DNA of 64,000 bases from VBDM01 sp035702665 (lineage in GTDB: Bacteria; Pseudomonadota; Gammaproteobacteria; Burkholderiales; SG8-39). Where the stretch lies: the NCBI GenBank assembly GCA_035702665.1, contig DASSQD010000097.1:62001-126000 (forward strand), given 5' to 3'. The notes beneath the pieces are model-generated. The model was not told the DNA's origin, did no database searches, and saw only the letters and a list, made by a program, of their open reading frames with translations. The translations under genes were made by a program, and so were the position numbers. Positions 8,407 through 16,715 of this stretch are shown here, one piece after another. Numbering within the stretch: the first letter of the stretch is position 1; every line of letters begins with the position of its first letter.

Positions 8407-9369
8407 ATGAGAAACGCATTCGCATTTCTTGCGCTCGCCGGCGCGGCCGCCACGGCGTTCGCCCAAGGTTATCCGAACAGGCCTGTCCGCCTGGTGGTGG
8501 GCTTTGCCCCGGGGGGCGCCGCCGACATCATCGCGCGCACGATGAGCGACCCTCTGGCGCGCGCCCTCGGACAGGGCATCATCGTCGACAACCGGCCCGG
8601 CGCGGGGTCGAGCGTGGCCGCCGAGCTCGTCGCCAAGGCGCCCCCTGACGGCTACACCATCATGATCGCGAGCCAGAGCGGCATGATCATCAATCCGCTC
8701 ATCAACAAGAACGTCGGCTACGTTACGGCGCGCGATTTCGTAGCGCTCACGCAGGTCACCAGTTCGCCGCTCGTGGTGGCGGTGAATCCGTCGCTGAGGG
8801 TCCATTCGATCGCCGAGCTCATCGCCGAGGCGAAGCGATCACCCGGCAAGCTCAACTATGCGAGCTCGGGAAACGGCTCGCTGCCGCATCTCGCGGCGAC
8901 GCTCTTCAGCGCGCTCGCCGGCGTGCAAATGGTGCATGTGCCCTACAAGAGCGGGGGTCAATCGGTCCAGTCGGTGCTCGCCGGCGACACGCAGGTGACG
9001 TTCGCCACCGCCCCGTCGGTGATGCCCCTGGTTCTGAGCGGCCGCCTGCGCGGCATTGCAGTCACGACGCGCGTGCGCTCGGCGCTGATCGCCGGTCTTC
9101 CCGGGATGGAGGAGGCCGGGCTCCCGGGCTACAACGTTTCGATCTGGTACGGATTCTTCGCGCCCGCCGGCGCGCCGCGCGACGTCGTGACGCGATTGTT
9201 CCAGGCCACGATCCAGTCGCTCCAGGACGCGAAGCTCAAGCAGGTGCTGGCGCATGACGGCACCGAGGCGCTGGGCTCGGCGTCTCCGGAGGCCTTCGCG
9301 GTGTTTCTGCGCGGGGAAGCGGAAGTGACCGCCCGGGTGATCCGCGAGTCCGGAGCGAAATTCGAGTAG
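8407..9369 (+). CDS. Bug-family (TctC-like) extracytoplasmic solute receptor
   Basis: 320-residue periplasmic binding protein. The signal peptide MRNAFAFLALAGAAATAFA is followed by the mature start QGYPNRPVRLVVGFAPGG, the classic opening of Bug/tripartite tricarboxylate receptor proteins, which bind carboxylates and related solutes. ATG 8407 lies 13 bases after livF, so it is probably read with the transporter. No TctA/TctB membrane genes are present, which is common for Bug proteins in Burkholderiales. The ligand is unknown. Confidence 0.9.
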   Translation: MRNAFAFLALAGAAATAFAQGYPNRPVRLVVGFAPGGAADIIARTMSDPLARALGQGIIVDNRPGAGSSVAAELVAKAPPDGYTIMIASQSGMIINPLINKNVGYVTARDFVALTQVTSSPLVVAVNPSLRVHSIAELIAEAKRSPGKLNYASSGNGSLPHLAATLFSALAGVQMVHVPYKSGGQSVQSVLAGDTQVTFATAPSVMPLVLSGRLRGIAVTTRVRSALIAGLPGMEEAGLPGYNVSIWYGFFAPAGAPRDVVTRLFQATIQSLQDAKLKQVLAHDGTEALGSASPEAFAVFLRGEAEVTARVIRESGAKFE

Positions 9370-9376
9370 CGCGATC

Positions 9377-9535
9377 CTAGGACGGAGTTACCGGAAAGGC
9401 GCGCGTCAGGAAGATCAGGATCACGAGCAGCACGATTCCGATCCCAAGGCTCCAGCCGATCAGCTTCTTCTCGACCGGCAGCAGGGGCTCGGCCGGCATC
9501 TTGCGAATCTCATCGCCGATCTTGGGTTGGTCCAT
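9377..9535 (-). CDS. small single-pass membrane protein
   Basis: 52-residue protein starting at ATG 9535. A charged N-terminus MDQPKIGDEIRKMPAEPLLP is followed by EKKLIG, one hydrophobic helix of about 18 residues (SLGIGIVLLVILIFL), and a short tail. No named family recognised. The start lies 15 bases downstream of the YeiH-type transporter stop on the same strand, with a GGAGGA sequence (9539-9544) correctly placed, so it is translated after the transporter and is a plausible small accessory subunit. The coding call rests on the ribosome site, context and a clean membrane segment; the function is unknown. Confidence 0.6.
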   Translation of the reverse strand: MDQPKIGDEIRKMPAEPLLPVEKKLIGWSLGIGIVLLVILIFLTRAFPVTPS

Positions 9536-9550
9536 CTCGGTCCTCCACTG

Positions 9551-10993
9551 TCAGCCGGCAAGGGGGGGCTTCACCCCGCCGAAAAATACCCAGGAGATCA
9601 CCAGGCCCACCCAGATCACGAACCCGAACAGGCAGACGACGTAGACTGCAGCGAGCTTGCCGATGCCTTCTTCCCAGAGCTTCCTGAAGTTGGACATGAC
9701 CCCGATGGTGAAGAAGGTCATGATGAAGAAGATTCCGCGGAACGCGTTGGCCTCGCCCATCGCGGAGCGTATCTTCGCGGTCGTCTCCGGGGTCGCGTGC
9801 AGCGCCAGGACGAGTACCACGACGAAGGTCAAGACGTAGCCGAGGATGAACTTGGGAAAACGCTCCCAGATCTCGCCGATGCGCGCCTTGTCCTGCCGCA
9901 CCTCGATGTGGTTGGTCCAGATGTAGGCGAGCACGAACGCCCAGACGCCGATGAAGATGTCGATGAAGACCTTCACCATCGTGGTGGCTCCGAGTATCCA
10001 GCCCTTGGCGTAGTTGACGCCCTCGGCTGCGGCGGCCGCCAGAATCTGCGCTTCGGCGATCGCCCCGCTCGCCACCGCGGCGCCGTCGGTCTTCACCGCG
10101 AGCCCCATCCACGCGCCCGCCACCATGGGCTCGTGCGCGAGAAAGGCCCGGGCCGCGAACGGCAGGATCAGCAGCTCGACCACGGCGAAGACGACCACCA
10201 GCGAGGCCACCATCACCGGCACCACCGGTCGGGCGCGGATCGCGGCGCCGGTGGCGATGGCCGCGGAGACGCCGCATATCGAGATGCCGGAAGCGAGCGG
10301 CGCGGCCCACTCCCGGCTGAAGCCGAACCATTTGCGGGCGACGAAGTACACCACGGCCCAGTAGATCAGGTACGCCTCGACGATCGCGGCGAAGCCGCGG
10401 AACATGACCGACTTGGCGAGGATGGGTTGCGCGGCTGCGGTCACGCCGAGAAATCCGCCGAGGATCACGATGGCCGTCTTGATGTACCACTCGGGCCGCA
10501 CCGCCTCCTTCATCCATTGCGCGAATCCGGGCGTGAAGTTGCCGACGAAGAGCCCGGCGAGTAGCGCGACGATGAAGCCGCCTTCGTTGGTGAGCTTGAG
10601 CGACCAGGAAAGGCCGAACCTCTGCATGTCGGCCGGCGTGTTCACGGCGAGGCTGGCGTAGCTGCCGGCAATCCAGGCGAAGTAGCTTATCCAGAACACC
10701 GCCGTGAAGCCTAGCGCAAAGCGCTTCAGGTCGGCCTTGAGCGCGGCTGCTGCCGCGGTCATGACGACGAGCAGGGCCGCGTAGGTGGCGAGCAGGGCCC
10801 CGACGCCGCCCAGCCCCGCATACGCCTTCGAGAGCGGCGAGAGCGCTTTTGAAGCGTCGTTCCAGACGGCCGTGGTGACGACCCACCCGAGGACGTCGCT
10901 TCCTGCGAGCACACCGAGGGCGAGCACAAAAACGAGCAAGCCGATCCAGACCGACAGCCAATCCTCGCTCAGACCTCTGGCGTCCTGGGCCAT
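9551..10993 (-). CDS. YeiH-type putative sulfate exporter family transporter
   Basis: 480-residue membrane protein with about eleven hydrophobic segments, belonging to the YeiH / putative sulfate exporter family (UPF0324 type). Typical pieces include the GGFLGVTAA glycine-rich helix, SGISICGVSAAIATGAAI (close to the family signature for the ion-handling loop), and the long C-terminal helical region. I chose ATG 10993, just after a GAGGGGGG ribosome site, rather than the longer open frame upstream, which runs through the divergent promoter region. It is longer than E. coli YeiH (about 350) because of an extended N-terminus. The family has been linked to export of sulfite or sulfate from sulfonate degradation; no sulfonate genes are seen here. 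Confidence 0.82.
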   Translation of the reverse strand: MAQDARGLSEDWLSVWIGLLVFVLALGVLAGSDVLGWVVTTAVWNDASKALSPLSKAYAGLGGVGALLATYAALLVVMTAAAAALKADLKRFALGFTAVFWISYFAWIAGSYASLAVNTPADMQRFGLSWSLKLTNEGGFIVALLAGLFVGNFTPGFAQWMKEAVRPEWYIKTAIVILGGFLGVTAAAQPILAKSVMFRGFAAIVEAYLIYWAVVYFVARKWFGFSREWAAPLASGISICGVSAAIATGAAIRARPVVPVMVASLVVVFAVVELLILPFAARAFLAHEPMVAGAWMGLAVKTDGAAVASGAIAEAQILAAAAAEGVNYAKGWILGATTMVKVFIDIFIGVWAFVLAYIWTNHIEVRQDKARIGEIWERFPKFILGYVLTFVVVLVLALHATPETTAKIRSAMGEANAFRGIFFIMTFFTIGVMSNFRKLWEEGIGKLAAVYVVCLFGFVIWVGLVISWVFFGGVKPPLAG

Positions 10994-11046
10994 GACTTCC
11001 CCCCTCGCACGAGGCGCAAACTTACGCCCTGCCCGGCGAAACGGGA

Positions 11047-11097
11047 ACAAATCAAAGATTACATCGATATAACCCGATCTGATTTGTGTGCTATGTT
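11047..11097. promoter_or_regulatory. divergent control region with nested inverted repeats
   Basis: The 131-base gap between the YeiH-type gene and the ligase-like gene holds two nearly concentric inverted repeats. The outer arms ACAAATCA (11047-11054) and TGATTTGT (11080-11087) match perfectly. The inner near-palindrome TTACATCGATATAA spans 11059-11072. A possible extended -10, TG-C-TATGTT, is at 11089-11097 for the plus strand. The arrangement looks like a two-site operator; the regulator is unknown. Confidence 0.45.
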
Positions 11098-11124
11098 GCC
11101 CCACCGGCCTTCGCCGAACGATCA

Positions 11125-12363
11125 ATGCCGGAGTACTACGACAGCCTCGAGACCCGCGACCCGGGCGAGCGCGAAGAGGCCCTGATGGCCGCGCTCCCGG
11201 ACCACATTGCCCATGCCAAGCGCAACGCACCTGGATGGGCCCGCGTCCTCGCCGGCGTCTCGCCGGAGGCGATCACCAACCGCGCCGCGCTGGCCACGTT
11301 GCCGGTGACACGCAAGTCGGCGCTCGCCGACTTGCAGAAGGCCGAGCGTCCCTTCGGCGGGCTGAACGCCGCTCCCGCGGCGCAGTTGGGCAGGATCTTC
11401 GTCTCGCCCGGGCCCATCTACGATCCCGGCGGCGACGGCCGGGACTGGTGGCGCACGGCGCGCGCGCTGTTCGCCGCAGGATTCCGGTCGGGCGATATCG
11501 CGCTGAATACGTTCGCCTACCACTTCACCCCCGCGGGGGCGATGCTCGAATCCGGCGCGCTGGCGCTCGGCTGTGTGGTGGTGCCGGCTGGAGTCGGACA
11601 GACCGAAATGCAGGTCGCGACCCTCGCGGACCTCCGCGCAACCTGCTACATCGGCACGCCGTCCTTTCTCAAGCTCATCGTCGAGAAGGCCGACGAGTCC
11701 GGAGCGGACATCGGCAGCCTGAAGAAGGCATCGGTCGGCGCCGAGTATCTGCCCCCGGCGCTGCGCGCGTCGATGGGCGACCGCGGTGTGCGCGTGCTGC
11801 AGTGGTACGGATCCGCCGATCTCGGATTGATCGCGTACGAATCCGAAGCGCTCGAAGGCATGATCCTCGACGAGGGGCTCATACTCGAGATCGTGCGCGT
11901 CGGCACCGGCGACCCGGCGCCGGAAGGGGAGGTCGGGGAAGTCGTCGTCACCAGCCTGAATCGCGACTATCCGCTGATCCGCTTCGGCACCGGGGACCTG
12001 TCGGCCGTGCTGCCGGGCCCGAGCCGCTGCGGCCGCACCAACACGCGCATCCGCGGCTGGATGGGCCGCGCCGATCAGGCAACCAAGGTGAAGGGCATGT
12101 TCGTGCATCCCGCGCAGATCGCCGAGATCGCGAGGCGCCACCCTGAGATCGTCAAGGCGCGGCTGGTCGTGGCCAATCCCGATGGCAACGACCGCATGAC
12201 GCTGCGCTGCGAGGTGCGCGGCGCTCCGGCCGCCGACTTGGCGCGCGCGATCGAGGAGAGCCTGCGCAGTGTGACCAAGCTGCGCGGCGAGGTCGCGCTC
12301 GTCCCCCCGGGCGAGTTGCCCAGCGACGGGAAGGTGATCGAGGATGCCAAGCAATATGGCTAG
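11125..12363 (+). CDS. phenylacetate-CoA-ligase-like (PaaK family) protein with altered P-loop
   Basis: 412-residue member of the AMP-forming ligase superfamily, closest in layout to PaaK. The C-terminal half has the expected adenylation elements: YGSADLGLIAYE in the place of the acyl-adenylate motif, RFGTGDLS (aspartate that binds ribose), and GRADQATKVKGMFV (hinge and A8 region). Where the SSGTTG P-loop should be, the sequence reads FVSPGPIYDPGG, lacking the Ser/Thr-Gly-Thr pattern. ATG 11125 is preferred over 11086 because it begins the family-like MPEYYDSLETRD. It is the first gene of an overlapping run; the next gene begins 20 bases before its stop. Confidence 0.75.
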   Translation: MPEYYDSLETRDPGEREEALMAALPDHIAHAKRNAPGWARVLAGVSPEAITNRAALATLPVTRKSALADLQKAERPFGGLNAAPAAQLGRIFVSPGPIYDPGGDGRDWWRTARALFAAGFRSGDIALNTFAYHFTPAGAMLESGALALGCVVVPAGVGQTEMQVATLADLRATCYIGTPSFLKLIVEKADESGADIGSLKKASVGAEYLPPALRASMGDRGVRVLQWYGSADLGLIAYESEALEGMILDEGLILEIVRVGTGDPAPEGEVGEVVVTSLNRDYPLIRFGTGDLSAVLPGPSRCGRTNTRIRGWMGRADQATKVKGMFVHPAQIAEIARRHPEIVKARLVVANPDGNDRMTLRCEVRGAPAADLARAIEESLRSVTKLRGEVALVPPGELPSDGKVIEDAKQYG

Positions 12364-13159
12364 GTTGAGCTCGCTGTGCGTCTTGTCGGCCGCGGTGCTG
12401 GTCGCGGCCGCGCCCCCGGCCAGCGCCGAGGAGACCGTCACCGTGTCGGGGCGCAAAGGAGAGACGCAGTCGTATCTTCTGATGCACAACGCCCCCGCGC
12501 CGAAGGCGGTTGCGGTCATGTTCCCCGGGGGCGAGGGTTTGATGAAGCTGCGGACCGAGGCCGGCGGGGTGAAGTTCTCCCAGGGGAAGAACTTCCTCGT
12601 CCGCACGCGCGGGATGTTCCGCGACAACAACGTCGCCGTGGCCATCCTCGATTCACCCTCCGACCAGCAACGCGCCGGGATGGACGACGGCTTCAGGACC
12701 GGACGGGCGCACGTCGAGGACATCGCCGCCGTCGTGAAGGATCTCAGGTTCCGGTTTCCGAGCGCGAAGATCTTCCTGATCGGCACGAGCCGCGGCACGC
12801 TGTCGGCGGCCTACGCCGGGCGCGCGCTCGGCGACGCGGTCGACGGGGTGGTCCTCACCTCTTCGGTCTTCTACGGCGGGAAGCGCGGCATCGGCCTGTC
12901 CGGCTTCGATTTCGGCGCGATCAAGGCGCCGCTGCTTTTCGTCCACCACGTTTACGACCGTTGCGGCGCCTGTCCCTACGGCGCGGCCGAAGCCCTGGGC
13001 CGCACCTTCCCGCTCATCAGCGTGAGCGGCGGCAAGCCCGCCGAATCGGACCCCTGCGAGCCGCTCGCGGCGCACGGCTACTTCGGCAAGGAGGAGGAGA
13101 CGGTGAAGGCGATGAAGGACTGGATGCTGGGCCGGCCGTTCGCCCGGAGGATCGACTAG
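12344..13159 (+). CDS. secreted alpha/beta hydrolase
   Basis: 271-residue exported protein of the alpha/beta-hydrolase fold. A signal peptide covers about residues 1-28 (basic start, hydrophobic core, cleavage near ASA-EE). The nucleophile elbow is GTSRGT at about 148-153; a likely acid is the Asp in VYDRCGAC and a likely His is in AAHGYF near the C-terminus. The CGAC pair and DPCEP could form a disulfide in the periplasm. It overlaps the ligase-like gene by 20 bases, and the CoA-transferase gene starts 2 bases after it, so it is in the same transcript. The substrate is unknown; an ester or thioester linked to the neighbouring CoA chemistry is a guess. Confidence 0.75.
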   Translation: MPSNMARLSSLCVLSAAVLVAAAPPASAEETVTVSGRKGETQSYLLMHNAPAPKAVAVMFPGGEGLMKLRTEAGGVKFSQGKNFLVRTRGMFRDNNVAVAILDSPSDQQRAGMDDGFRTGRAHVEDIAAVVKDLRFRFPSAKIFLIGTSRGTLSAAYAGRALGDAVDGVVLTSSVFYGGKRGIGLSGFDFGAIKAPLLFVHHVYDRCGACPYGAAEALGRTFPLISVSGGKPAESDPCEPLAAHGYFGKEEETVKAMKDWMLGRPFARRID

Positions 13160-13160
13160 C

Positions 13161-14324
13161 TTGCGCCCGGAGCCGCTTTCCGGCGTCCGCGTACTCGACC
13201 TCACGCGCCTCCTGCCCGGCGCGATGGCAACCCTGCACCTCGCCGACATGGGAGCCGACGTCATCAAGATCGAAGATACGGAGGCCGGCGACTATTCGCG
13301 CGCAATGGGGCGCATGCGCGACGGCATGTCCGACTCCTTCAGGCTGCTCAACCGCAACAAGCGCGCGATGCGGCTCGACCTGAAGCAGCCGCGCGGCCGC
13401 GAAGCCTTCCTGCGACTGGCCGGGCGCGCCGACGTCGTGGTCGAGGGATTCCGGCCCGGCGTGATGGCGAGGCTCGGGGTCGGCTACGACGCCGTTGCGG
13501 CGGTCAACGCGCGCATCGTCTACTGCTCGATCTCGGGCTATGGCCAGGACGGGCCCTACGCGCAGCGCGCCGGGCACGACATCAACTACATCGGCTATGC
13601 CGGCGTCGGCGACCAGATCGGAACGAGCGAGCGCCCCGTCGTCCCGAATTTCCAGATCGCCGACCTCCTCGGCGGGGCTCTCGTCCCGGCGATGGGGATA
13701 CTTGCCGCGCTTCTCGATGCGCGATCGAGCGGCCGCGGGCGCCTCGTCGACGTGTCGATGACCGACGCGGCGCTCGCGCACGCAGTCTTTCCGCTCCTGG
13801 GATTCCTCGAGCGGGGCAAGGCGCCCTCGCGCGGAACCGGAATGCTCGACGGCGGGCTGCCGTGCTACAACGTCTACCGCGCGAAGGACGGGCGCTTCAT
13901 GGCGGTCGGCGCGCTGGAGAGAAAATTCTGGGCGACGCTGTGCGATATACTCGGCTGCCCGGAGCTGAAGGACAGGCATATCGTGTACGGCGCGGACGCC
14001 GAGCCGGTGAAGGCGCGGCTCGCGCAGATTTTCGCCTCGCGAACCCAGCAGGAGTGGACCGAGGCCCTTGCCGGCGCCGACTGCTGCGTAAGCCCGGTCC
14101 TCCTCCTGGATGAAGCGCTGGCCAACGAGCAAGTACGCGCCCGGGGCATGGTCGTGGAAGAAGGCGGGATCACGCAGTTCGCGCTTCCGCTGAAGCTGAG
14201 CGAATTCGAGTTCGGGATAGCGCGGGCGGCGCCCAAGCCGGGCGAGCATACCGACGAGATCCTGCGCGAGGCGGGGTATGGGAACGGCGAGATCGAAGCA
14301 TTGCGTCGTGAAGGAGTGATTTGA
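13161..14324 (+). CDS. class III CoA transferase (CaiB/BaiF family)
   Basis: 387-residue family III CoA transferase, which moves CoA between carboxylic acids. It opens with the family signature GVRVLDLTRLLPG and ADMGADVIKIED. The conserved active-site aspartate is in IADLLGGAL at about residue 172. The C-terminal GEHTDEIL is also typical. The start is TTG 13161 with GGAGGA about 9 bases upstream; no ATG lies near enough. Its last bases overlap the next gene in a TTGA junction. It resembles alpha-methylacyl-CoA racemase/formyl-CoA transferase relatives; the exact donor and acceptor cannot be told. Confidence 0.88.
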   Translation: MRPEPLSGVRVLDLTRLLPGAMATLHLADMGADVIKIEDTEAGDYSRAMGRMRDGMSDSFRLLNRNKRAMRLDLKQPRGREAFLRLAGRADVVVEGFRPGVMARLGVGYDAVAAVNARIVYCSISGYGQDGPYAQRAGHDINYIGYAGVGDQIGTSERPVVPNFQIADLLGGALVPAMGILAALLDARSSGRGRLVDVSMTDAALAHAVFPLLGFLERGKAPSRGTGMLDGGLPCYNVYRAKDGRFMAVGALERKFWATLCDILGCPELKDRHIVYGADAEPVKARLAQIFASRTQQEWTEALAGADCCVSPVLLLDEALANEQVRARGMVVEEGGITQFALPLKLSEFEFGIARAAPKPGEHTDEILREAGYGNGEIEALRREGVI

Positions 14325-15190
14325 AAGTGACGACCGCTCGGCGAAGCCTGTTGTGCCTCGCGATTGCCGTTTTTCCTCTCTGGACCGGGGCGCAGGAGTC
14401 GCTCAAGGATCTCGACACCCCCTACGTGCCCACGCCGCAGGCGGTCGTCGACCGCATGCTCGAGCTCGCGCGCTTGAAGGCCGGCGAAACCGTGATCGAC
14501 CTCGGCTCCGGCGACGGGCGCATCATGATCGAGGCGGCGAGCAAGTACGGCGCGCGCGGCTTCGGCGTCGAGATCGACCCTCGGCTCGTGGCGCTCTCGA
14601 GCGAGAATGCCGCCAAAGCCGGCGTCGCCGACCGGGTGAAATTCCTGCAGCAGGATCTGTTCAAGACGGACTTTCACGAGGCCGACGTCCTGACGCTCTA
14701 CCTGCTGCCCGATGTGAACCTCGCGCTGCGGCCGAAGATTCTCGCCGAGCTGAAGCCCGGGTCGCGCGTCGTATCGCACGACTATGGCATGGGGGACTGG
14801 CCTCCGGACGTGCAGGAGACGATCCCGGCGCCCGACAAGAAAGTCGGCGCGCGCAAGGAGAGCCAGGTCTACCTGTGGACCGTGCCGGCGAATGTCGGGG
14901 GCGACTGGAATTTCGGCCTGTCGTCCGGAACGAAATCGAAAACCACCCGGCTCGTGCTCAAGCAGAGTTTCCAGGTCGTCTCCGGCACGGTGGAGCTGAC
15001 CGGGAAGGGCAACGTGCGTTTCACGCAAGGCAGGGTCAGCGGCGATGAATTGCGCCTGACGCTGCCCGCCGGAGCGATCGGCCGCGGGCCGGTCGAGATG
15101 GTCGGGCGCGCCAGCGGGGATACCCTCGCCGGCACCCTGCGGAGAGCCGGACGCGAGGTCGCGAAATGGAACGCGAGCAGGCGACCTTGA
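14321..15190 (+). CDS. class I SAM-methyltransferase with signal peptide and C-terminal beta domain
   Basis: 289 residues. A signal peptide of about 24 residues (LLCLAIAVFPLWTGAQ) precedes a Rossmann methyltransferase domain: motif I VIDLGSGDGRI at about 58-68, an acidic residue ending the second strand (GVEIDPR), and LTLYLLPDVN as motif IV. From about residue 190 a separate beta-rich segment of 100 residues follows (alternating strands, ending ARREVAKW-like), unlike a methyltransferase. The start is TTG 14321, overlapping the previous TGA; GTG 14327 is an alternative with better spacing to AAGGAG (14311-14316). An exported methyltransferase is odd because SAM is cytoplasmic. Substrate unknown. 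Confidence 0.72.
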   Translation: MKVTTARRSLLCLAIAVFPLWTGAQESLKDLDTPYVPTPQAVVDRMLELARLKAGETVIDLGSGDGRIMIEAASKYGARGFGVEIDPRLVALSSENAAKAGVADRVKFLQQDLFKTDFHEADVLTLYLLPDVNLALRPKILAELKPGSRVVSHDYGMGDWPPDVQETIPAPDKKVGARKESQVYLWTVPANVGGDWNFGLSSGTKSKTTRLVLKQSFQVVSGTVELTGKGNVRFTQGRVSGDELRLTLPAGAIGRGPVEMVGRASGDTLAGTLRRAGREVAKWNASRRP

Positions 15191-15804
15191 GCGCGTGCAG
15201 GGCCTGCGTCCTCCTTCTTCTGCTGCCCTTCGCCGCGCACGCTGGCGCGTCCTCGACGGATTCCTCCACCATGTATCCGTACGTGCGCTGCGACGGATTC
15301 GCCGGCGGGGTGCGCGGCGTCGCGCTCGACCGGCGTCCGGAGGGCGCTGCGCCCTGGCGGGAAGTCGGTTTCGGCGACAAGCTCGAGCGCGTTTCGGTGG
15401 TCGAGGGGTATCGGGTCGTGTATTCCTATCCGAGGACGCTCTGGTTCGCGACTCTGAAGGCCGAGCGCTCGGATCCCGCGAAATACGCCGACGACAAGCG
15501 CATCGTCACCGAGAATTTCACCGCGATCGCAAACGGCGACGACGCCGCGCTCTCGAGTTTCTCCGACAGCGGATTCGAGGGGCAGACGTTGACGAAAAGG
15601 GTCCTGAGAGGGAGGACCTTGGGCATCACCCAGATTCTGTCGGACGACGACGCGGTGATCGTGACGATCTATTTTGCCAATCAGGCGCCCGAGAATCGCG
15701 CCTTCCAGACGCACGAGGAATTCCTCGCCCTGCGCGACGATTTCGTCCGCGGCTATATCGGCTGCGTCACGCGGAGGAAAGCTGCGCCTTCGCTGCGACG
15801 CTAG
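15166..15804 (+). CDS. secreted protein of unknown function
   Basis: 212 residues, no family recognised. A strong signal sequence (VLLLLLPFAAHAGASS) suggests export. The mature part is mixed alpha/beta with few cysteines (one in YVRCDGF, one in IGCVTRR, which might form a disulfide). Two starts are possible: ATG 15166, or TTG 15187, which overlaps the preceding TGA in the same TTGA pattern seen upstream. It follows the exported methyltransferase directly and is probably co-transcribed. Its last 4 bases overlap the convergent metallo-hydrolase gene. Confidence 0.6.
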   Translation: MEREQATLSACRACVLLLLLPFAAHAGASSTDSSTMYPYVRCDGFAGGVRGVALDRRPEGAAPWREVGFGDKLERVSVVEGYRVVYSYPRTLWFATLKAERSDPAKYADDKRIVTENFTAIANGDDAALSSFSDSGFEGQTLTKRVLRGRTLGITQILSDDDAVIVTIYFANQAPENRAFQTHEEFLALRDDFVRGYIGCVTRRKAAPSLRR

Positions 15805-16715
15805 CCGCCCCTGGCGACCACCCGTCCGTCCCGGCGCTGGAGCGCGCCGGCGCGCTCCAGATCGCTCAGCAGCCAGTCGGCGAAAGCCGCCGGATCCAGC
15901 CTCAGGTACTTGCGGTTGATCTCTGCGAGGATCGCGACGCGTTCGAGGTAGGCGGGCACGCTCGCAAGCGGCATCGAGCGCTTCTCGAGCATCGAGAAGG
16001 TGAACAGCACCTTGACGACATGCCGCGCGAGGCGCGTGATGTCCTCCTCGTATCCTTCGAGGCGCGAAAAAGCGCGCTCGAGCGCCCGGGCGACGTCGGC
16101 AAATGGCTGGCCGTGGCCGGGGATCACGATTTCGCAATCCAGGGTTGCGATGTGCTCCAGGGTCCTTCGCGTTTCGGCGAGAGCAGTCTCGCGGCCGAAA
16201 AGCTGGGCGAACACGGCGCCGAAGCCATTCTCCCAGAGCGCGTCGCCCGAGATCAGCACGCGCGTTTCCGGCGAATAGAACATGACCGCGTGGGTGTCGT
16301 GCCCGGGCGAGGCGACCACTTGCCAGTCGCGGCTCCCCAGGCGGAGCGTATCGCCGTCGGCGAATGTGGCGTCGTAAGTGAACCGCTCGGCGCGCTGATC
16401 GGCTGCCGAAAGGATGAGGTCGCGCTCGTCCCAGCGGTCGACGAGCGGCGCCTCGCCCTCCGGGATGCTCGTCGTGCAGCGGAATCGCCGCCGCAAGGCG
16501 GCGTTGCCCCCCATGTGATCCGAGTGGCAATGGGTATTGACGAGATGATCGAGCGATCCTCCCCGCAGCGCGTGCTCGACCAGTGCCACGGTCTGCTCCG
16601 CGTGCGCGCCGTAGCCCGAATCGATCACGGTCGCGCCGCCGCTTGCGTGCAGCACGACGTTGTTGGACGAGAGCCAGCCTCGCTCGAGGACCTGGATGTC
16701 CCTCGGCAGATTCAC
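15801..16715 (-). CDS. metallo-beta-lactamase-fold hydrolase
   Basis: About 304 residues from GTG 16715. The zinc-binding HxHxDH motif appears as THCHSDHMGG; further metal ligands are in SPGHDTHA, SGDALWENG and PGHGQPF. This set fits the glyoxalase II-like subgroup, which cleaves thioesters or similar bonds. I preferred GTG 16715 to an ATG at 16844, because the upstream part runs through the DUF1289 gene and the GTGA overlap with that gene's stop indicates translational coupling. It is the last gene of the liu-type operon. The substrate is not known. Confidence 0.8.
   Translation of the reverse strand: MNLPRDIQVLERGWLSSNNVVLHASGGATVIDSGYGAHAEQTVALVEHALRGGSLDHLVNTHCHSDHMGGNAALRRRFRCTTSIPEGEAPLVDRWDERDLILSAADQRAERFTYDATFADGDTLRLGSRDWQVVASPGHDTHAVMFYSPETRVLISGDALWENGFGAVFAQLFGRETALAETRRTLEHIATLDCEIVIPGHGQPFADVARALERAFSRLEGYEEDITRLARHVVKVLFTFSMLEKRSMPLASVPAYLERVAILAEINRKYLRLDPAAFADWLLSDLERAGALQRRDGRVVARGG

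Noticed and set aside
10994..11230. N-terminal extension of the YeiH-type protein to 559 residues
   Set aside because: Crosses the divergent promoter and the ligase-like gene start; ATG 10993 has a ribosome site.
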